Of a stretch of DNA of 64,000 nt, positions 26,680 through 35,545 are shown one piece after another. A model generated the notes under the pieces. The model was given only the letters and a program-made list of their open reading frames with translations. It was not told the DNA's origin and did not search any database. The stretch is from NCBI RefSeq assembly GCF_003931915.1, contig NZ_RSAA01000020.1:270759-334758 (forward strand), read 5' to 3'. The translations under genes and the position numbers were made by a program. The first letter of the stretch is position 1; each line of letters begins with the position of its first letter. Source of the DNA: Saccharopolyspora rhizosphaerae. GTDB taxonomy: Bacteria; Actinomycetota; Actinomycetes; Mycobacteriales; Pseudonocardiaceae.

Positions 26680-29169
26680 CTAGGGCAGCCGGATCGCCAC
26701 CACGGAGGTTCCCAGGCGGGCCACCTCGTCGGCCACGGACCGCGCCCACGGGTGGTCGTCGGCGCTGCGGCCACCGAGGTCGACCAGGAACCGCACCGAG
26801 TCACCGGTCCTGAGCTCGTCGAACACCGCCGAGCGGGCTCCCAGCGAGGCCCTCACCCGATCGGCGACCTCGGGCCGCACCGTGAGCACCATGCGCCCGG
26901 CGGCCGACGGCACCGGGGCTTGCTGCGCGGCGGTGCGCGAGGCCGGTGCGGTCGCAGGCCGGGGCCCAGTGATCGCGTTGTGCAGCATCCGGGCGGTGCC
27001 GTGGGTGAAGGCCCGGTAGTTCGGGTCGAAGCCGAACAGCACGACCCGGCCGGTACCGACGTTCTCGTCGACGACAGCGGTCTTGCCGTGCAGTTCCTCG
27101 GCGCCGTCGGCGAAGCCCGAGACGTACCAGTCCGGGTCACCGGCCGCGGGGAACCGCACCGCGCTGGCCTCGGGCGGGGCCGACCAGACGAAGTCGTACT
27201 CGTACATCGCCCAGGCCGTCTCCCCCACGCCCTCGGCGAGCGGACTGCCGGGCGTGGTCTCGGTGCGGATGAGCGCACCGGGGATGTCGGAGGTCGGCTC
27301 GGCGTAGGTCGCCGAGGTCAGCCCGAGGCGGCTCGCCAGCCGGGACCCGTCGCGCAGGCCGATCAGCGTCCCGCCGCCGCGCACCCAGTCGGCGAGCGCG
27401 GCCTGGCCCTGCGGTCCAAGCGCCTTCACCGCTTCCTCGTCCGAACCGTTCGGGACGATCAGCGTGCTGTACTCGTCGAGCGCACCCCCGGCGATCTGCT
27501 CGGCGGTGAGGTCGCCGAAGTCCTGGCCCCGCTCCCGCAGCCAGTGGCGCAACCACCCGGCGGACTCGATCGTGGAGCCGTCGGTGGCCGAGATCTGGTA
27601 GACGGCCGTCTTCGGCGCGCGCACGACCGACGGCGCGGGCTCGGGTTGGGGCGGCAAGGGCGTGGCGACGGGCCGCAGGTCGGCACCCGAACGACCACCG
27701 GCGACGTTCTCCAGCAGCGGTCCGCTCCAGGCGGTGACGTCGTAGAAGTACGGGAACGGCACGTAGCTGCTCTCGTTGAGCATCGCTTGCACCCAGTGCT
27801 TCTGCCCCTGCGCCAACGGCACCCACAGGGTTCCCGCGGGCAACGTCGTCTCGCCGGTGGGACGGCCGTAGGGCGTGTAGTCGGGCACCGTGAGCGGCGC
27901 GGTGAGGCGGTGGACCTCGACGTCCATGCGCTGCAGCCGCCGCGCCAGGCGTTGCACGCCTTCGGCCTTGGCCGGGTCGTCCGTGCGCAGGAAGTAGTGC
28001 TTGACGGCGATGTCGGGCACCGGGTTGGTGATCTCGCCGTCCTGCCAGCGCAGCTCGTTCGGCTCCAGCTCGCCCCGCTGCCCCTGCTGCTGGGCGGTGA
28101 CGTGCTCGGCCCGCCACTGCCGGCGCAGCTGCGCGTTCTGCTCGCCCGCGGCCATCAGGGTCGTCCAGATCGCGGTGTACTGCTCGCGCACGCGGTCGGC
28201 CAGCGGGTCGGCGTTGTTCTTCTCGAAGGTCATGCCCGCGGCGTTGAAGCCGGTCAACGGCACGGTATCGCCGTAGCCCATGTACATGAGGTCGTAGGAG
28301 CTGCCGTTGAAGTACGGGATGCCGAAGCGTTCGAACGAGCGCTGCATGGCCGGGCCGTAGAGGCCGTAGACCCAGTCCAGCGGTGCCTCCCCGATGTCGT
28401 GGTAGACGGGGTCCGCGTTGGGCGGGAAGAAGTAGTCGTCGCTGCCCATCTCGTGCGCGTCGACGTAGAGCTGCGGCGGGAGTGCGCGGAGCTTCTCGAG
28501 CTTGCCGTCGGTTTCGGGCTGAGTGCGGGCGAACCAGTCGCGGTTGAGGTCGAAACCGGCTGCGCTGCGCCGGGTGTCGCGTTCGCGCCCGTCGGGGTTC
28601 TGCATCGGCAGCACCACGACGACCGCGTCGTCCAAGAGGGACGGTGCGGTGCAGTCGGTGCGGGCGGCGAGCTCGTAGAGCACCCGCAGCGCGGCGTCGG
28701 CCCCGCTCTCCTCGTCACCGTGCACGTTCCCCGCCACCCACAGCACCGAAGGCGTGTCCCGAACGATCTTCTGGGCGACCGGTTCGGGAGTGGCGGGGTC
28801 GCGCAGCAGGTTCAGGTCGTGCCCGATCTTCTCCAACGCGGCGGGGCCGGTCCACTGCGGCTTCCCGACGACCGCGTAGTTCAGCGGTCGTCCCTCGCTG
28901 GAGGTGGCCAGCCGACCGTCGACGACGTTGGGGCTGGCCTGCGCCACAGCGTGCAGGTAGGTGTCGGATTGCGCGGCGGAGACCTCGCGCTCGCCGAGGC
29001 CGAAGCCCAGGACGTCGCGGGCCGTGGGCACGCCGTCGTCGACGGTGGGCGGGGTGAACGCGTCGCAGGCGGGGTGCGCCTGGGCGGCCGGCGCGACCAC
29101 CAGGGGGAGGGCGGTGAGCATCGCCACGGCACCGATCAAGAGCTTCCCGGGGAAGTGGTGGTTCGCCAT
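26680..29169 (-). CDS. Large secreted M14 zinc peptidase with C-terminal amidotransferase-like domain
   Basis: The 829-residue exported protein has a signal peptide cleaved after AQA at residue 31. The M14 carboxypeptidase domain (about 60-370) has zinc ligands His150 and Glu153 (GNVHGDEESG) and His239 (YVDAHEMGSDD), with DLNRDW at 207-212. The following 450 residues include a segment (about 540-720) resembling class I glutamine-amidotransferase-like folds found behind M14 domains, with GGGTLIGLRDG and GRVVLFGFDPNYRA. This domain probably plays a structural or binding role. I start at the ATG ending at 29169 because the signal peptide begins there. The gene is monocistronic and divergent from the thioesterase. 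Confidence 0.9.
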   Translation of the reverse strand: MANHHFPGKLLIGAVAMLTALPLVVAPAAQAHPACDAFTPPTVDDGVPTARDVLGFGLGEREVSAAQSDTYLHAVAQASPNVVDGRLATSSEGRPLNYAVVGKPQWTGPAALEKIGHDLNLLRDPATPEPVAQKIVRDTPSVLWVAGNVHGDEESGADAALRVLYELAARTDCTAPSLLDDAVVVVLPMQNPDGRERDTRRSAAGFDLNRDWFARTQPETDGKLEKLRALPPQLYVDAHEMGSDDYFFPPNADPVYHDIGEAPLDWVYGLYGPAMQRSFERFGIPYFNGSSYDLMYMGYGDTVPLTGFNAAGMTFEKNNADPLADRVREQYTAIWTTLMAAGEQNAQLRRQWRAEHVTAQQQGQRGELEPNELRWQDGEITNPVPDIAVKHYFLRTDDPAKAEGVQRLARRLQRMDVEVHRLTAPLTVPDYTPYGRPTGETTLPAGTLWVPLAQGQKHWVQAMLNESSYVPFPYFYDVTAWSGPLLENVAGGRSGADLRPVATPLPPQPEPAPSVVRAPKTAVYQISATDGSTIESAGWLRHWLRERGQDFGDLTAEQIAGGALDEYSTLIVPNGSDEEAVKALGPQGQAALADWVRGGGTLIGLRDGSRLASRLGLTSATYAEPTSDIPGALIRTETTPGSPLAEGVGETAWAMYEYDFVWSAPPEASAVRFPAAGDPDWYVSGFADGAEELHGKTAVVDENVGTGRVVLFGFDPNYRAFTHGTARMLHNAITGPRPATAPASRTAAQQAPVPSAAGRMVLTVRPEVADRVRASLGARSAVFDELRTGDSVRFLVDLGGRSADDHPWARSVADEVARLGTSVVAIRLP

Positions 29170-29282
29170 GGGTTCCGCCGTTCCTCGAACGTCCCGCACC
29201 AGCGCAGAGCAGTCGATCAGCACGTCACCGGGGTGTCAAGCCGCTGCTGGGGGTGTTCTGCGCGGAGCTCTAGACTCCGCAC

Positions 29283-30086
29283 ATGGTCGACATCCCTGGC
29301 GAACCGTTCTTCCGCCCAGACGGGGACCTCCTGGTCCCGGCCCCGCACGCGAACAGCCCGTGGTCGCCGCAGATGATGCACGGCAGGCTCTTCGGCGGCT
29401 TGCTGGCCAGGTCGCTGGAGCTCGAGCACGCGTCCGAGGAGTTCCAGTTCGCCCGGTTGACGGTCGACCTGTTCCGCAGCGCCGAGCTCGCCCCGGTCCG
29501 GGTCGAGACGCAGCGGGTGCGCGACGGGCGCCGCATCCGCGTCGCCGACGCCACCGTCCTCCAGGGCGACAAGGTGGTCGCCCGAGCCAGTGCCGTCCTG
29601 CTGCGCCAGGGCGAGCAGCCGGACGGCGACGTGCCGACCACACCACCGTGGCCGATGCCCACCACCGCGGAGCTCGGTCCTCCCGCAGGCGCTGCGGGCC
29701 AGTGGGAGCCGCCGTTCGACGTCTGGATGCTCGACGAATCCGGCGCCCCCACCGACTGGGCGCACCCGGGCGCCCGCCGCGCCTGGCTCCGCGACATCCA
29801 CGACCTCGTCGAGGGCGAACCCATGAGCCCGTTCGTCCGCACGGCCACCGCAGCCGACTTCGCGAGCCCACTGGCCAACATGCCCAAGGGCGGCGCGCTC
29901 GGCTTCATCAACGCCGACTACACGCTCACGCTCAGCCGCATGCCCAGCACCCCGGAGATCGGCGTGGAAGCCACCGGCCACCTCAGCCACACCGGCATCG
30001 CCACGGCTTCCACGACCTTCCACGACCCCGAGGGCCCCTTCGGCTACTGCACGGTCACCGCCGTCGCCAACCCACCCATGAGCTGA
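29283..30086 (+). CDS. Acyl-CoA thioesterase-family (double hot-dog) protein
   Basis: The 267-residue protein resembles the TesB-like thioesterase family: an N-terminal hot-dog with MMHGRLFGGLLARSLE and FRSAELAPVRVETQRVRDGRRI, and a C-terminal hot-dog with SPLANMPKGGALGFINADYTLTLSR. Such proteins hydrolyse acyl-CoA or bind acyl chains. No Shine-Dalgarno sequence precedes the ATG, but TAGACT at 29271-29276 could be a -10 box giving a leaderless message that begins at the ATG. It is divergent from the M14 peptidase gene, with 113 bp between them. The substrate is unknown. Confidence 0.8.
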   Translation: MVDIPGEPFFRPDGDLLVPAPHANSPWSPQMMHGRLFGGLLARSLELEHASEEFQFARLTVDLFRSAELAPVRVETQRVRDGRRIRVADATVLQGDKVVARASAVLLRQGEQPDGDVPTTPPWPMPTTAELGPPAGAAGQWEPPFDVWMLDESGAPTDWAHPGARRAWLRDIHDLVEGEPMSPFVRTATAADFASPLANMPKGGALGFINADYTLTLSRMPSTPEIGVEATGHLSHTGIATASTTFHDPEGPFGYCTVTAVANPPMS

Positions 30087-30094
30087 GCCCTGCT

Positions 30095-30129
30095 GGGGTG
30101 GGGGCGTTCCCAGGGGAGCTCCCCACCCC
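30095..30129 (+). terminator. Hairpin after the thioesterase gene
   Basis: GGGGTGGGG (30095-30103) pairs with CCCCACCCC (30121-30129), beginning nine bases after the stop codon, with a nested GGGGAGCTCCCC. This is a likely factor-independent terminator. Confidence 0.6.
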
Positions 30130-30321
30130 GGCTTCTCGTCAGGCCCGAGACGAGGAAGAGCTCTCCCCGCCCCCAGCGGCCTGGCAGTACGGCGTTCGAC
30201 ATCTGCTAGCTCGCAGCGGGCAACCCCGGCCCGCACACGAGCCGGGGTCGTGACCGGATCGTGCGGGAGGCGGCGGGATCGTGCCGTCGGAAAAGCGGCG
30301 GCGTCGCGCAGGGTTCGGGGT

Positions 30322-30518
30322 GTGAACAGAGCGCTCCTCGTCGTGGACGTCCAGGAATCCTTCCGCCGCCGGTCGCTGTGGCAAATCCCGGCATCGTCGA
30401 CCCGGTCTCGCGGCTGGTCGACCACACCCGGGCCGCGCGGGCCGTCGGTTTCGCCGACACGCGCATGCTGCGGCGCATCCGGGACCGGGAGCCCGTGATC
30501 GCTGCTGGTCCGTCCTGA
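30322..30518 (+). pseudogene. Isochorismatase-family hydrolase, N-terminal remnant
   Basis: From GTG 30322 the frame reads NRALLVVDVQESFRRRSLWQ, the opening of a cysteine-hydrolase/isochorismatase with its catalytic Asp. One base out of frame, near 30380, it continues as ANPGIVDPVSRLVDHTRAAR, as expected for the family. After about 30445 the resemblance ends and an unrelated short tail runs to a stop at 30518. The remaining 130 or so residues, including the catalytic Cys, are absent. This is the only gene-like content of the 30130-30690 stretch. Confidence 0.7.
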
Positions 30519-30691
30519 TGGCGGGCACGTCGCGCTGACCACTCCCCTGCTCCCTGCGAACGCGAGAGCGGCCCTCGAGCCGAGAAAAGGCGCGCCGCAG
30601 CGGGTGGTTCACGCGTTCTGGCCAGTCCCCTGGTCGCCGTGTCATAACGCCGCCCCAGCCGAGCCACCCTGCCTCCACGCCCGTCGCGGTC

Positions 30692-30727
30692 TTGACGCGA
30701 GCCATACACAAATCCATCATCTGTATG
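30692..30727 (+). promoter_or_regulatory. Promoter/operator upstream of the decarboxylase-fold gene
   Basis: TTGACG at 30692-30697 is a good -35 box, with CATCAT (30715-30720) as a weak -10 box 17 bp away. The inverted repeat CATACA-N13-TGTATG (30703-30708 and 30722-30727) overlaps it. The palindrome could bind a GntR-type protein such as the one encoded at 33572-34321; that link is inference. Confidence 0.45.
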
Positions 30728-30790
30728 ACTGTCGCGTGGTGATCGTGGTCCGAAGCGGTACCGGCACGTGAGGGGAAGGGCAGGTCAGCG

Positions 30791-31513
30791 GTGAGCGAGA
30801 AGCCCCTCACGGACTCCGTGCACCTGGTGCGAGGCGAGCAGGTCCGGATGCCCGTCGAAGTCCGCGCGGCCACCGGCATCACCGCGCAGTTCCTGCTGCC
30901 GTCCGGTCCGGCACGCGACACCCTCGCCGCGGCCGGACTGGAACCGGTGACCCCGGTGCCGGGACGGATCGCGGCGACCCTCGGCTTCATGCACTACCTC
31001 GACTGCGACCTGGGCGGGTACTACGAGTTCCTGGTCGCGCTGATGTGCAGGCAGCCCGGGGTGCGCGGATCGACCGGCGTCTTCATCCACTGGCTGCCCG
31101 TCGACCAGGCCTTCACCTGCGAGGCGGGCCAGACCATCTGGGGTTTCCCGAAGGAGATCGCCGCCATCGACGTCCGCACCCGCGGCACGCGCACCCGCTG
31201 CGAGGTGCGGTTGGAAGAGCGCTCGGTCATCGCGGTGGAGTTCGCGCGCGGTGTTCCCGCTCCCTCGACGTTGGGGGCGATGACCCTCGACGCTTACACC
31301 CACCGCGACGGGGTGCTGCGACGCACCCCGTGGACGATGCGCGCCGGCGGCACCCGGATGCGTCCCGGGGGCGCGCGGGTCGACCTCGGCGACCACCCGA
31401 TCAGCGACGACCTGCGGCGGCTCGGGCTTCCGCGACGAGCCTTGTTCACCAACCACATCGGCGAGCTGTCGATGCGGTTCGACGACGCGACACCGATTTC
31501 CAGCCGGACGTGA
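30791..31513 (+). CDS. Acetoacetate decarboxylase-fold protein
   Basis: The 240-residue protein has the ADC fold. The Schiff-base lysine of acetoacetate decarboxylase corresponds to Lys121 in TIWGFPKEIA. The N-terminal half contains the conserved YYEFLVALM and TGVFIHWLPVD strands. Family members decarboxylate beta-keto acids or, in the wider superfamily, act as aldolase-dehydratases. The GTG start follows GGGAAGGGCAGGTCAGC. It is 49 bp upstream of, and presumably co-transcribed with, the GMC oxidoreductase, so oxidation to a keto acid and its decarboxylation may be consecutive steps. The substrate is unknown. Confidence 0.85.
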   Translation: MSEKPLTDSVHLVRGEQVRMPVEVRAATGITAQFLLPSGPARDTLAAAGLEPVTPVPGRIAATLGFMHYLDCDLGGYYEFLVALMCRQPGVRGSTGVFIHWLPVDQAFTCEAGQTIWGFPKEIAAIDVRTRGTRTRCEVRLEERSVIAVEFARGVPAPSTLGAMTLDAYTHRDGVLRRTPWTMRAGGTRMRPGGARVDLGDHPISDDLRRLGLPRRALFTNHIGELSMRFDDATPISSRT

Positions 31514-31562
31514 TCACGCGCACCGGGGCAGTCAACGGCGACCACTGGAGAAGTTGAACAAC

Positions 31563-33170
31563 ATGAGCGATGCCGACTACATCGTCGTGGGCGCGGGCAG
31601 CGCCGGATCCGTCGTGGCCAGCAGGCTGGCCGAGCGAGGCGCCAACGTGCTCCTGCTGGAGGCCGGACGCAAGGACGACCTCCCCACGGTCACGGTTCCC
31701 GGCATGATCTCGGTGCTGCACGTCGTGCCGCAGCTGAAGAAGCAGGTGGCCTGGAAGCAGTACTCGACGCCGCAGAAGCACGCCCACGAACGCGAGATCC
31801 CGATGACCCGGGGCAAGGTCCTCGGCGGGTCGAGCTCGGTCAACGGCATGCTCTTCGTGCGCGGCAACAAGGCCAACTACGACTCGTGGGCCGCCGAGGG
31901 CTGCGAGGGGTGGAGCTACCAGGACGTCTTGCCGGCGTTCAAGCGCTTGGAGAACTGGGAGGACGGCGCCAGCGACCTGCGTGGCGAGGGCGGGCCGATC
32001 GAGGTCACGCGGCAGAAGGACATCACCCCGGCCGGTGAGCAGTTCATGACCGCCGCGCAGGAAACCCTGGGCGTGCCGCGGATCGACGACTACAACGGTG
32101 AGTCGCAGGAAGGTGTGAGCATCTTCCAGCAGAGCGCCAGCAAGGGCCGCCGCTACAGCTCCTCGCGCGGGTACCTGACCAACCGCGAGCTGCCGTCGCT
32201 GCGGGTGCGCACCCACGTGCACGTCGCGCGCGTGATCATCGAGAACGGCAAGGCCACCGGGGTGGAGGTCATCGACACCCAGAGCGGTCGCCGGGAAACC
32301 CTGCGCGCCGGCAGCGGTGTCGTGGTCTCGGCCGGTGTCGTGGGCTCGCCGCAGCTCCTGATGCTCTCCGGTGTGGGGCCGGCCGGGCACCTCAAGGATG
32401 TCGGCGTCGAGGTCAAGGCGGACCTGCCGGTCGGGCAGAACCTGCACGACCACCTCTTCGTGCCGATGACCTTCGTGACCAAGAAGGCCGTGCACCGCTC
32501 CACGGCGACCTACATGGCGTCGGGCATGCTCAAGGAAGCGCTCGGCAAGCGGGGTGAGTCCTGGCTCGGCAGGACCCTCTTCGAGACCGTCGGGTTCGTG
32601 AAGACCTCGCGGGCCCAGGGCGACGTGCCGGACATGCAGATCCACACGATCCCGTGGAGCTACCCGACTCCCAACCAGGACGAGGACAAGCTCTACCGGA
32701 CCGACACCCGTCCGGCGATGACGATCTTCCCGACCCTGATCTACCCGCAGAGCCGCGGCGAGGTCCGGCTGGCTTCGACCGATCCGACGGCATCGCCGCT
32801 CATCGACCCGGGTTACCTCAGCGAACCGGCCGACACCGAGTTCCTCATCGAGGCGATGGGCATGATCCGGGAGATCATGGCGAACAAGACGATCGCCGCG
32901 GACGTCACCGAGGAGCTCAGCCCCGGCCCGGCGTACTTCGACGAGGCCGCGCTGCGGCGCGAACTGCCGACGCGCATCCACTCCGTCTACCACCCGGTCG
33001 GCACCTGCCGGATGGGCGTGGACGAGCGCGCGGTGGTGGATCCGCAGTTGCGGGTGCGCGGGATCGACGGCCTGTGGGTCGCCGACGCGTCGATCATGCC
33101 CAGCATCACCGGCGGCAACACCAACGCGCCGTCGTACATGATCGGCGAGATGTGCGCGTCGCTGATCTGA
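31563..33170 (+). CDS. GMC-family FAD alcohol oxidoreductase
   Basis: The 535-residue flavoenzyme of the glucose-methanol-choline family has the FAD-binding GAGSAG at 10-15, the first GMC signature in GKVLGGSSSVNGMLFVRGN near 84-102, the second in SAGVVGSPQLLMLSGVGP near 258-275, and the C-terminal active-site His in HPVGTCRMG near residue 479. It oxidises a primary or secondary alcohol and passes electrons to O2 or a carrier. The ATG at 31563 has GGAGAAG upstream; a TTG nine bases earlier is possible. It follows the ADC-fold gene and ends in a clear terminator. Confidence 0.92.
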   Translation: MSDADYIVVGAGSAGSVVASRLAERGANVLLLEAGRKDDLPTVTVPGMISVLHVVPQLKKQVAWKQYSTPQKHAHEREIPMTRGKVLGGSSSVNGMLFVRGNKANYDSWAAEGCEGWSYQDVLPAFKRLENWEDGASDLRGEGGPIEVTRQKDITPAGEQFMTAAQETLGVPRIDDYNGESQEGVSIFQQSASKGRRYSSSRGYLTNRELPSLRVRTHVHVARVIIENGKATGVEVIDTQSGRRETLRAGSGVVVSAGVVGSPQLLMLSGVGPAGHLKDVGVEVKADLPVGQNLHDHLFVPMTFVTKKAVHRSTATYMASGMLKEALGKRGESWLGRTLFETVGFVKTSRAQGDVPDMQIHTIPWSYPTPNQDEDKLYRTDTRPAMTIFPTLIYPQSRGEVRLASTDPTASPLIDPGYLSEPADTEFLIEAMGMIREIMANKTIAADVTEELSPGPAYFDEAALRRELPTRIHSVYHPVGTCRMGVDERAVVDPQLRVRGIDGLWVADASIMPSITGGNTNAPSYMIGEMCASLI

Positions 33171-33218
33171 CGCCGTCAGGGTGCCGGGCACACCGGCTGG
33201 AACCTCGAGGACCCGCGG

Positions 33219-33248
33219 AGACCTCCACCCACACCAGGGTGGAGGTCT
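33219..33248 (+). terminator. Terminator of the ADC-fold/GMC operon
   Basis: AGACCTCCACCC (33219-33230) pairs perfectly with GGGTGGAGGTCT (33237-33248) around a six-base loop, followed by TCTCCT. This is a good intrinsic terminator 48 bases after the stop codon. Confidence 0.8.
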
Positions 33249-33428
33249 TCTCCTACGCCTTCCCGAGGCAGACCGAGGGCAGCCCCGAGAGCCCCGGGGT
33301 TGCACTTCGGGACTCCCCGCACCGAAGTCCTCGTCTGGAGCGGCGGCGCCTCCTCCGCTGACCGCACGTGACCGGGTGGCGAGGTCACTGGAGGCCCGGC
33401 CGTGTCCGGCCCCGCGCACGCAGGCGGC

Positions 33429-33451
33429 TTCGAACCTCGCGCGAAGTTCGA
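33429..33451. repeat. Dispersed palindrome in the 33249-33571 gap
   Basis: TTCGAACC-TCGCGCGA-AGTTCGA is the most symmetrical copy of the intergenic palindrome family (see also 7469, 11130 and 26491). The rest of the gap between the GMC terminator and the GntR gene shows no coding sequence. Confidence 0.65.
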
Positions 33452-33571
33452 CGGCCGGGCTGCACCGCCGTTCCACGTGAGGAGGCGCGGCCCGGGTGCG
33501 GGCGATGGAGTGCCGCCCGCCGTGGGGGTCGTGGCCTGGTCGTCGGGGGTCCCGCCTGGGTGTTGGGGTGG

Positions 33572-34321
33572 TCATCGGGTGTTCCTGCGAAGTTTGACCC
33601 GGTAGGAGTACTGCTCCGGGAGGAAGTGGTTGATGGCGAGTTCGACCGGCTGCTGGTCCGTCGTCAGGTAGATGCGGTCCACCCGCAGGAGCGGGTCGCC
33701 CGCGTGGCAGCCGAGGGCGTTCGCGAGAGGCTTCTCGGCCGCTGCGGCGGTGATGCTCTGCTCGGCCTCGGCGATCGGGGACGGCAGCCTGGTGTCGAGC
33801 AGGCCGATGATGGTGACGTCGCTGACCGCGCCTCGCTCGGTCAGCTCGGCCACGTCACCGAGGGCCTCCGCGGCAGCCGGGTGCAGGTGGACGGTGGTGT
33901 GGCAGAAGGCTTCGCCGTTGTGGGTGCGGAGGAAGACCACGGTGTGCACCGCGTCGCTGTCCAGCCGCAAGCGACTGGCGGCGTCGATGTCGACCTTGCG
34001 GCGCAGCGGCCGCAACACTTCGAGCTGGGTGTCCAGTGACAGCCCCATGAGGTCCTCGATGGACCCGAACTGGCGCAGGTACTGCCCGTCCCGGGGCGCG
34101 GCGAACGTGCCGCGCCCCGGGACCCGGTAGACCATGCCTTCGGAAACGAGGTCGTGGAACGCGCGCCGCACGGTCTGCCGGCTGACCTGGTACTCGGCGG
34201 CGAGCTCGGCTTCGGTCGGCAGCCGCGTGCCGTCGACGTAACGCCGCCCGAGGATCGCCTGCCGCAGTTCCCGGGCGAGGACCTTGTACGCCGCCTCGCC
34301 GTTCTGGTCCTTGCTGCTCAT
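33572..34321 (-). CDS. GntR/HutC-family transcriptional regulator
   Basis: The 249-residue regulator has a winged-helix domain (about 10-78) with LPTEAELAAEYQVSRQTVRR and a UTRA domain (about 90-245). The ATG ending at 34321 has GAGGTG just before it. It lies 53 bp downstream of the acyl-CoA dehydrogenase gene on the same strand and converges on the ADC-fold/GMC operon. It could control either the dehydrogenase/MmgE pair or, through the CATACA palindrome at 30703, the other operon. The ligand is probably a small carboxylate or acyl compound, but nothing in the sequence decides this. Confidence 0.9.
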   Translation of the reverse strand: MSSKDQNGEAAYKVLARELRQAILGRRYVDGTRLPTEAELAAEYQVSRQTVRRAFHDLVSEGMVYRVPGRGTFAAPRDGQYLRQFGSIEDLMGLSLDTQLEVLRPLRRKVDIDAASRLRLDSDAVHTVVFLRTHNGEAFCHTTVHLHPAAAEALGDVAELTERGAVSDVTIIGLLDTRLPSPIAEAEQSITAAAAEKPLANALGCHAGDPLLRVDRIYLTTDQQPVELAINHFLPEQYSYRVKLRRNTR

Positions 34322-34374
34322 CACACCTCGCCGCACCCGTCCTCCGCGCCGGTCCCGTCAGCTCGCCGACACCG

Positions 34375-35532
34375 TCACGCGTCCAGTCCGCCCCGGGCGA
34401 CCAGCTGCGAGGTGATGACGTTGCGCTGGATCTCGTTGGTGCCCTCGCCGACGATCATCAGCGGGGCGTCCCGGAAGTAGCGCTCGACGTCGAACTCGGT
34501 GGAGTAACCGTAGCCTCCGTGCACGCGGACGGCGTTGAGGGCGATCTCCATCGCGGTCTCCGAGGCGAACAGCTTGGCCATGCCCGCCTCCATGTCGCAC
34601 CGCTCGCCGCTGTCGTAGCGGTCGGCCGCGTGCAGCACCAGCTGCCGGGCGGCGGTGTACTGGGTGGCCATGTCGGCCAGGTGGTTGCCGACCGACTGGT
34701 GCTTCCAGATCGGTTTGCCGAAGCTCTCGCGTTCCTGCGCGTAGCGCAGCGCGTCGTCGAGCGCGGCCCGCGCCACCCCGAGCGCGCGGGAGGCGACCTG
34801 GATGCGGCCGATCTCCAGGCCCTTCATCATCTGCGCGAAACCGCGGCCCTCCTCCCCGCCGAGCAGCGCCTCGACGGGTGCGCGGTGGTCGTCGAAGGAC
34901 AGCTCGCAGCTCTCGACGCCCTTGTAGCCGAGCTTGGGCAGGTCCTCGGAGACGGTGAACCCGTCACCGTGCTCGACCAGGAGGATGCTGATGCCCCGGT
35001 GCGGGGGATCGGCCTTCGGGTCGGTCTTGCACAGCAGAGCCACGAGCTGAGAGCGGCGGGCGTTGGTGATCCACGTCTTCGACCCGTTGATCACGTAGTG
35101 GTCGCCGTCGCGGCGCGCGGTCGTGGTCAGCGCCTGCAGGTCGGAGCCGCCGCCCGGTTCCGTCAGCGCCATGGTGGCGCGCACCTCGCCGGTGGCCATC
35201 TTCGGCAGGTGGCGCTGCTTCTGCTGCTCGGTGCCGAAGGTGTGGATGAGCTTGGAGACCACGGTGTGCCCGCCCATGGCCCCGGCGAGGCTCATCCAGC
35301 CCCGCGCGAGCTGCTCGGTGACCTGCGCGTAGCACGGGGTGGACACGGCCACGTCGCCGTGGGGTTCGGGGATGGCGAGGCCGAAGATCCCGAGCCGCTT
35401 CATCTGCTCGATGAGCTCCTCCGGGTACTCGTCGGCGTGCTCCAGGTCGCGGGCGACCGGGCGGACGTCGCGGTCGACGAAGTCGCGCACGGTGTCGACG
35501 ATGGCCCGCTCTTCTTCGTTCAAGGTGTTCAC
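34375..35532 (-). CDS. Acyl-CoA dehydrogenase
   Basis: The 385-residue FAD enzyme introduces a 2,3 double bond into an acyl-CoA. Visible features are MALTEPGGGSDLQAL (first family signature, about 125-140), KTWITNA, and the second signature SFGKPIWKHQSVGNHLADM with the C-terminal YGYSTEFDVERYFRDAPLMIVGEGTNE. That region contains the catalytic Glu position (EGTNE) of the short/medium-chain type. The GTG start ending at 35532 follows GAGGAGG. It comes 13 bp after the MmgE/PrpD gene and before the GntR regulator. The chain type is unknown. Confidence 0.92.
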   Translation of the reverse strand: MNTLNEEERAIVDTVRDFVDRDVRPVARDLEHADEYPEELIEQMKRLGIFGLAIPEPHGDVAVSTPCYAQVTEQLARGWMSLAGAMGGHTVVSKLIHTFGTEQQKQRHLPKMATGEVRATMALTEPGGGSDLQALTTTARRDGDHYVINGSKTWITNARRSQLVALLCKTDPKADPPHRGISILLVEHGDGFTVSEDLPKLGYKGVESCELSFDDHRAPVEALLGGEEGRGFAQMMKGLEIGRIQVASRALGVARAALDDALRYAQERESFGKPIWKHQSVGNHLADMATQYTAARQLVLHAADRYDSGERCDMEAGMAKLFASETAMEIALNAVRVHGGYGYSTEFDVERYFRDAPLMIVGEGTNEIQRNVITSQLVARGGLDA

Positions 35533-35545
35533 GCGCTGGTCCTCC

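Noticed and set aside
26752..29376. 874-residue plus-strand frame
   Set aside because: Shadow of the M14 peptidase gene, with no recognisable motif and repetitive charged composition.
31446..33575. 709-residue minus-strand frame
   Set aside because: Shadow of the GMC oxidoreductase; no motifs.
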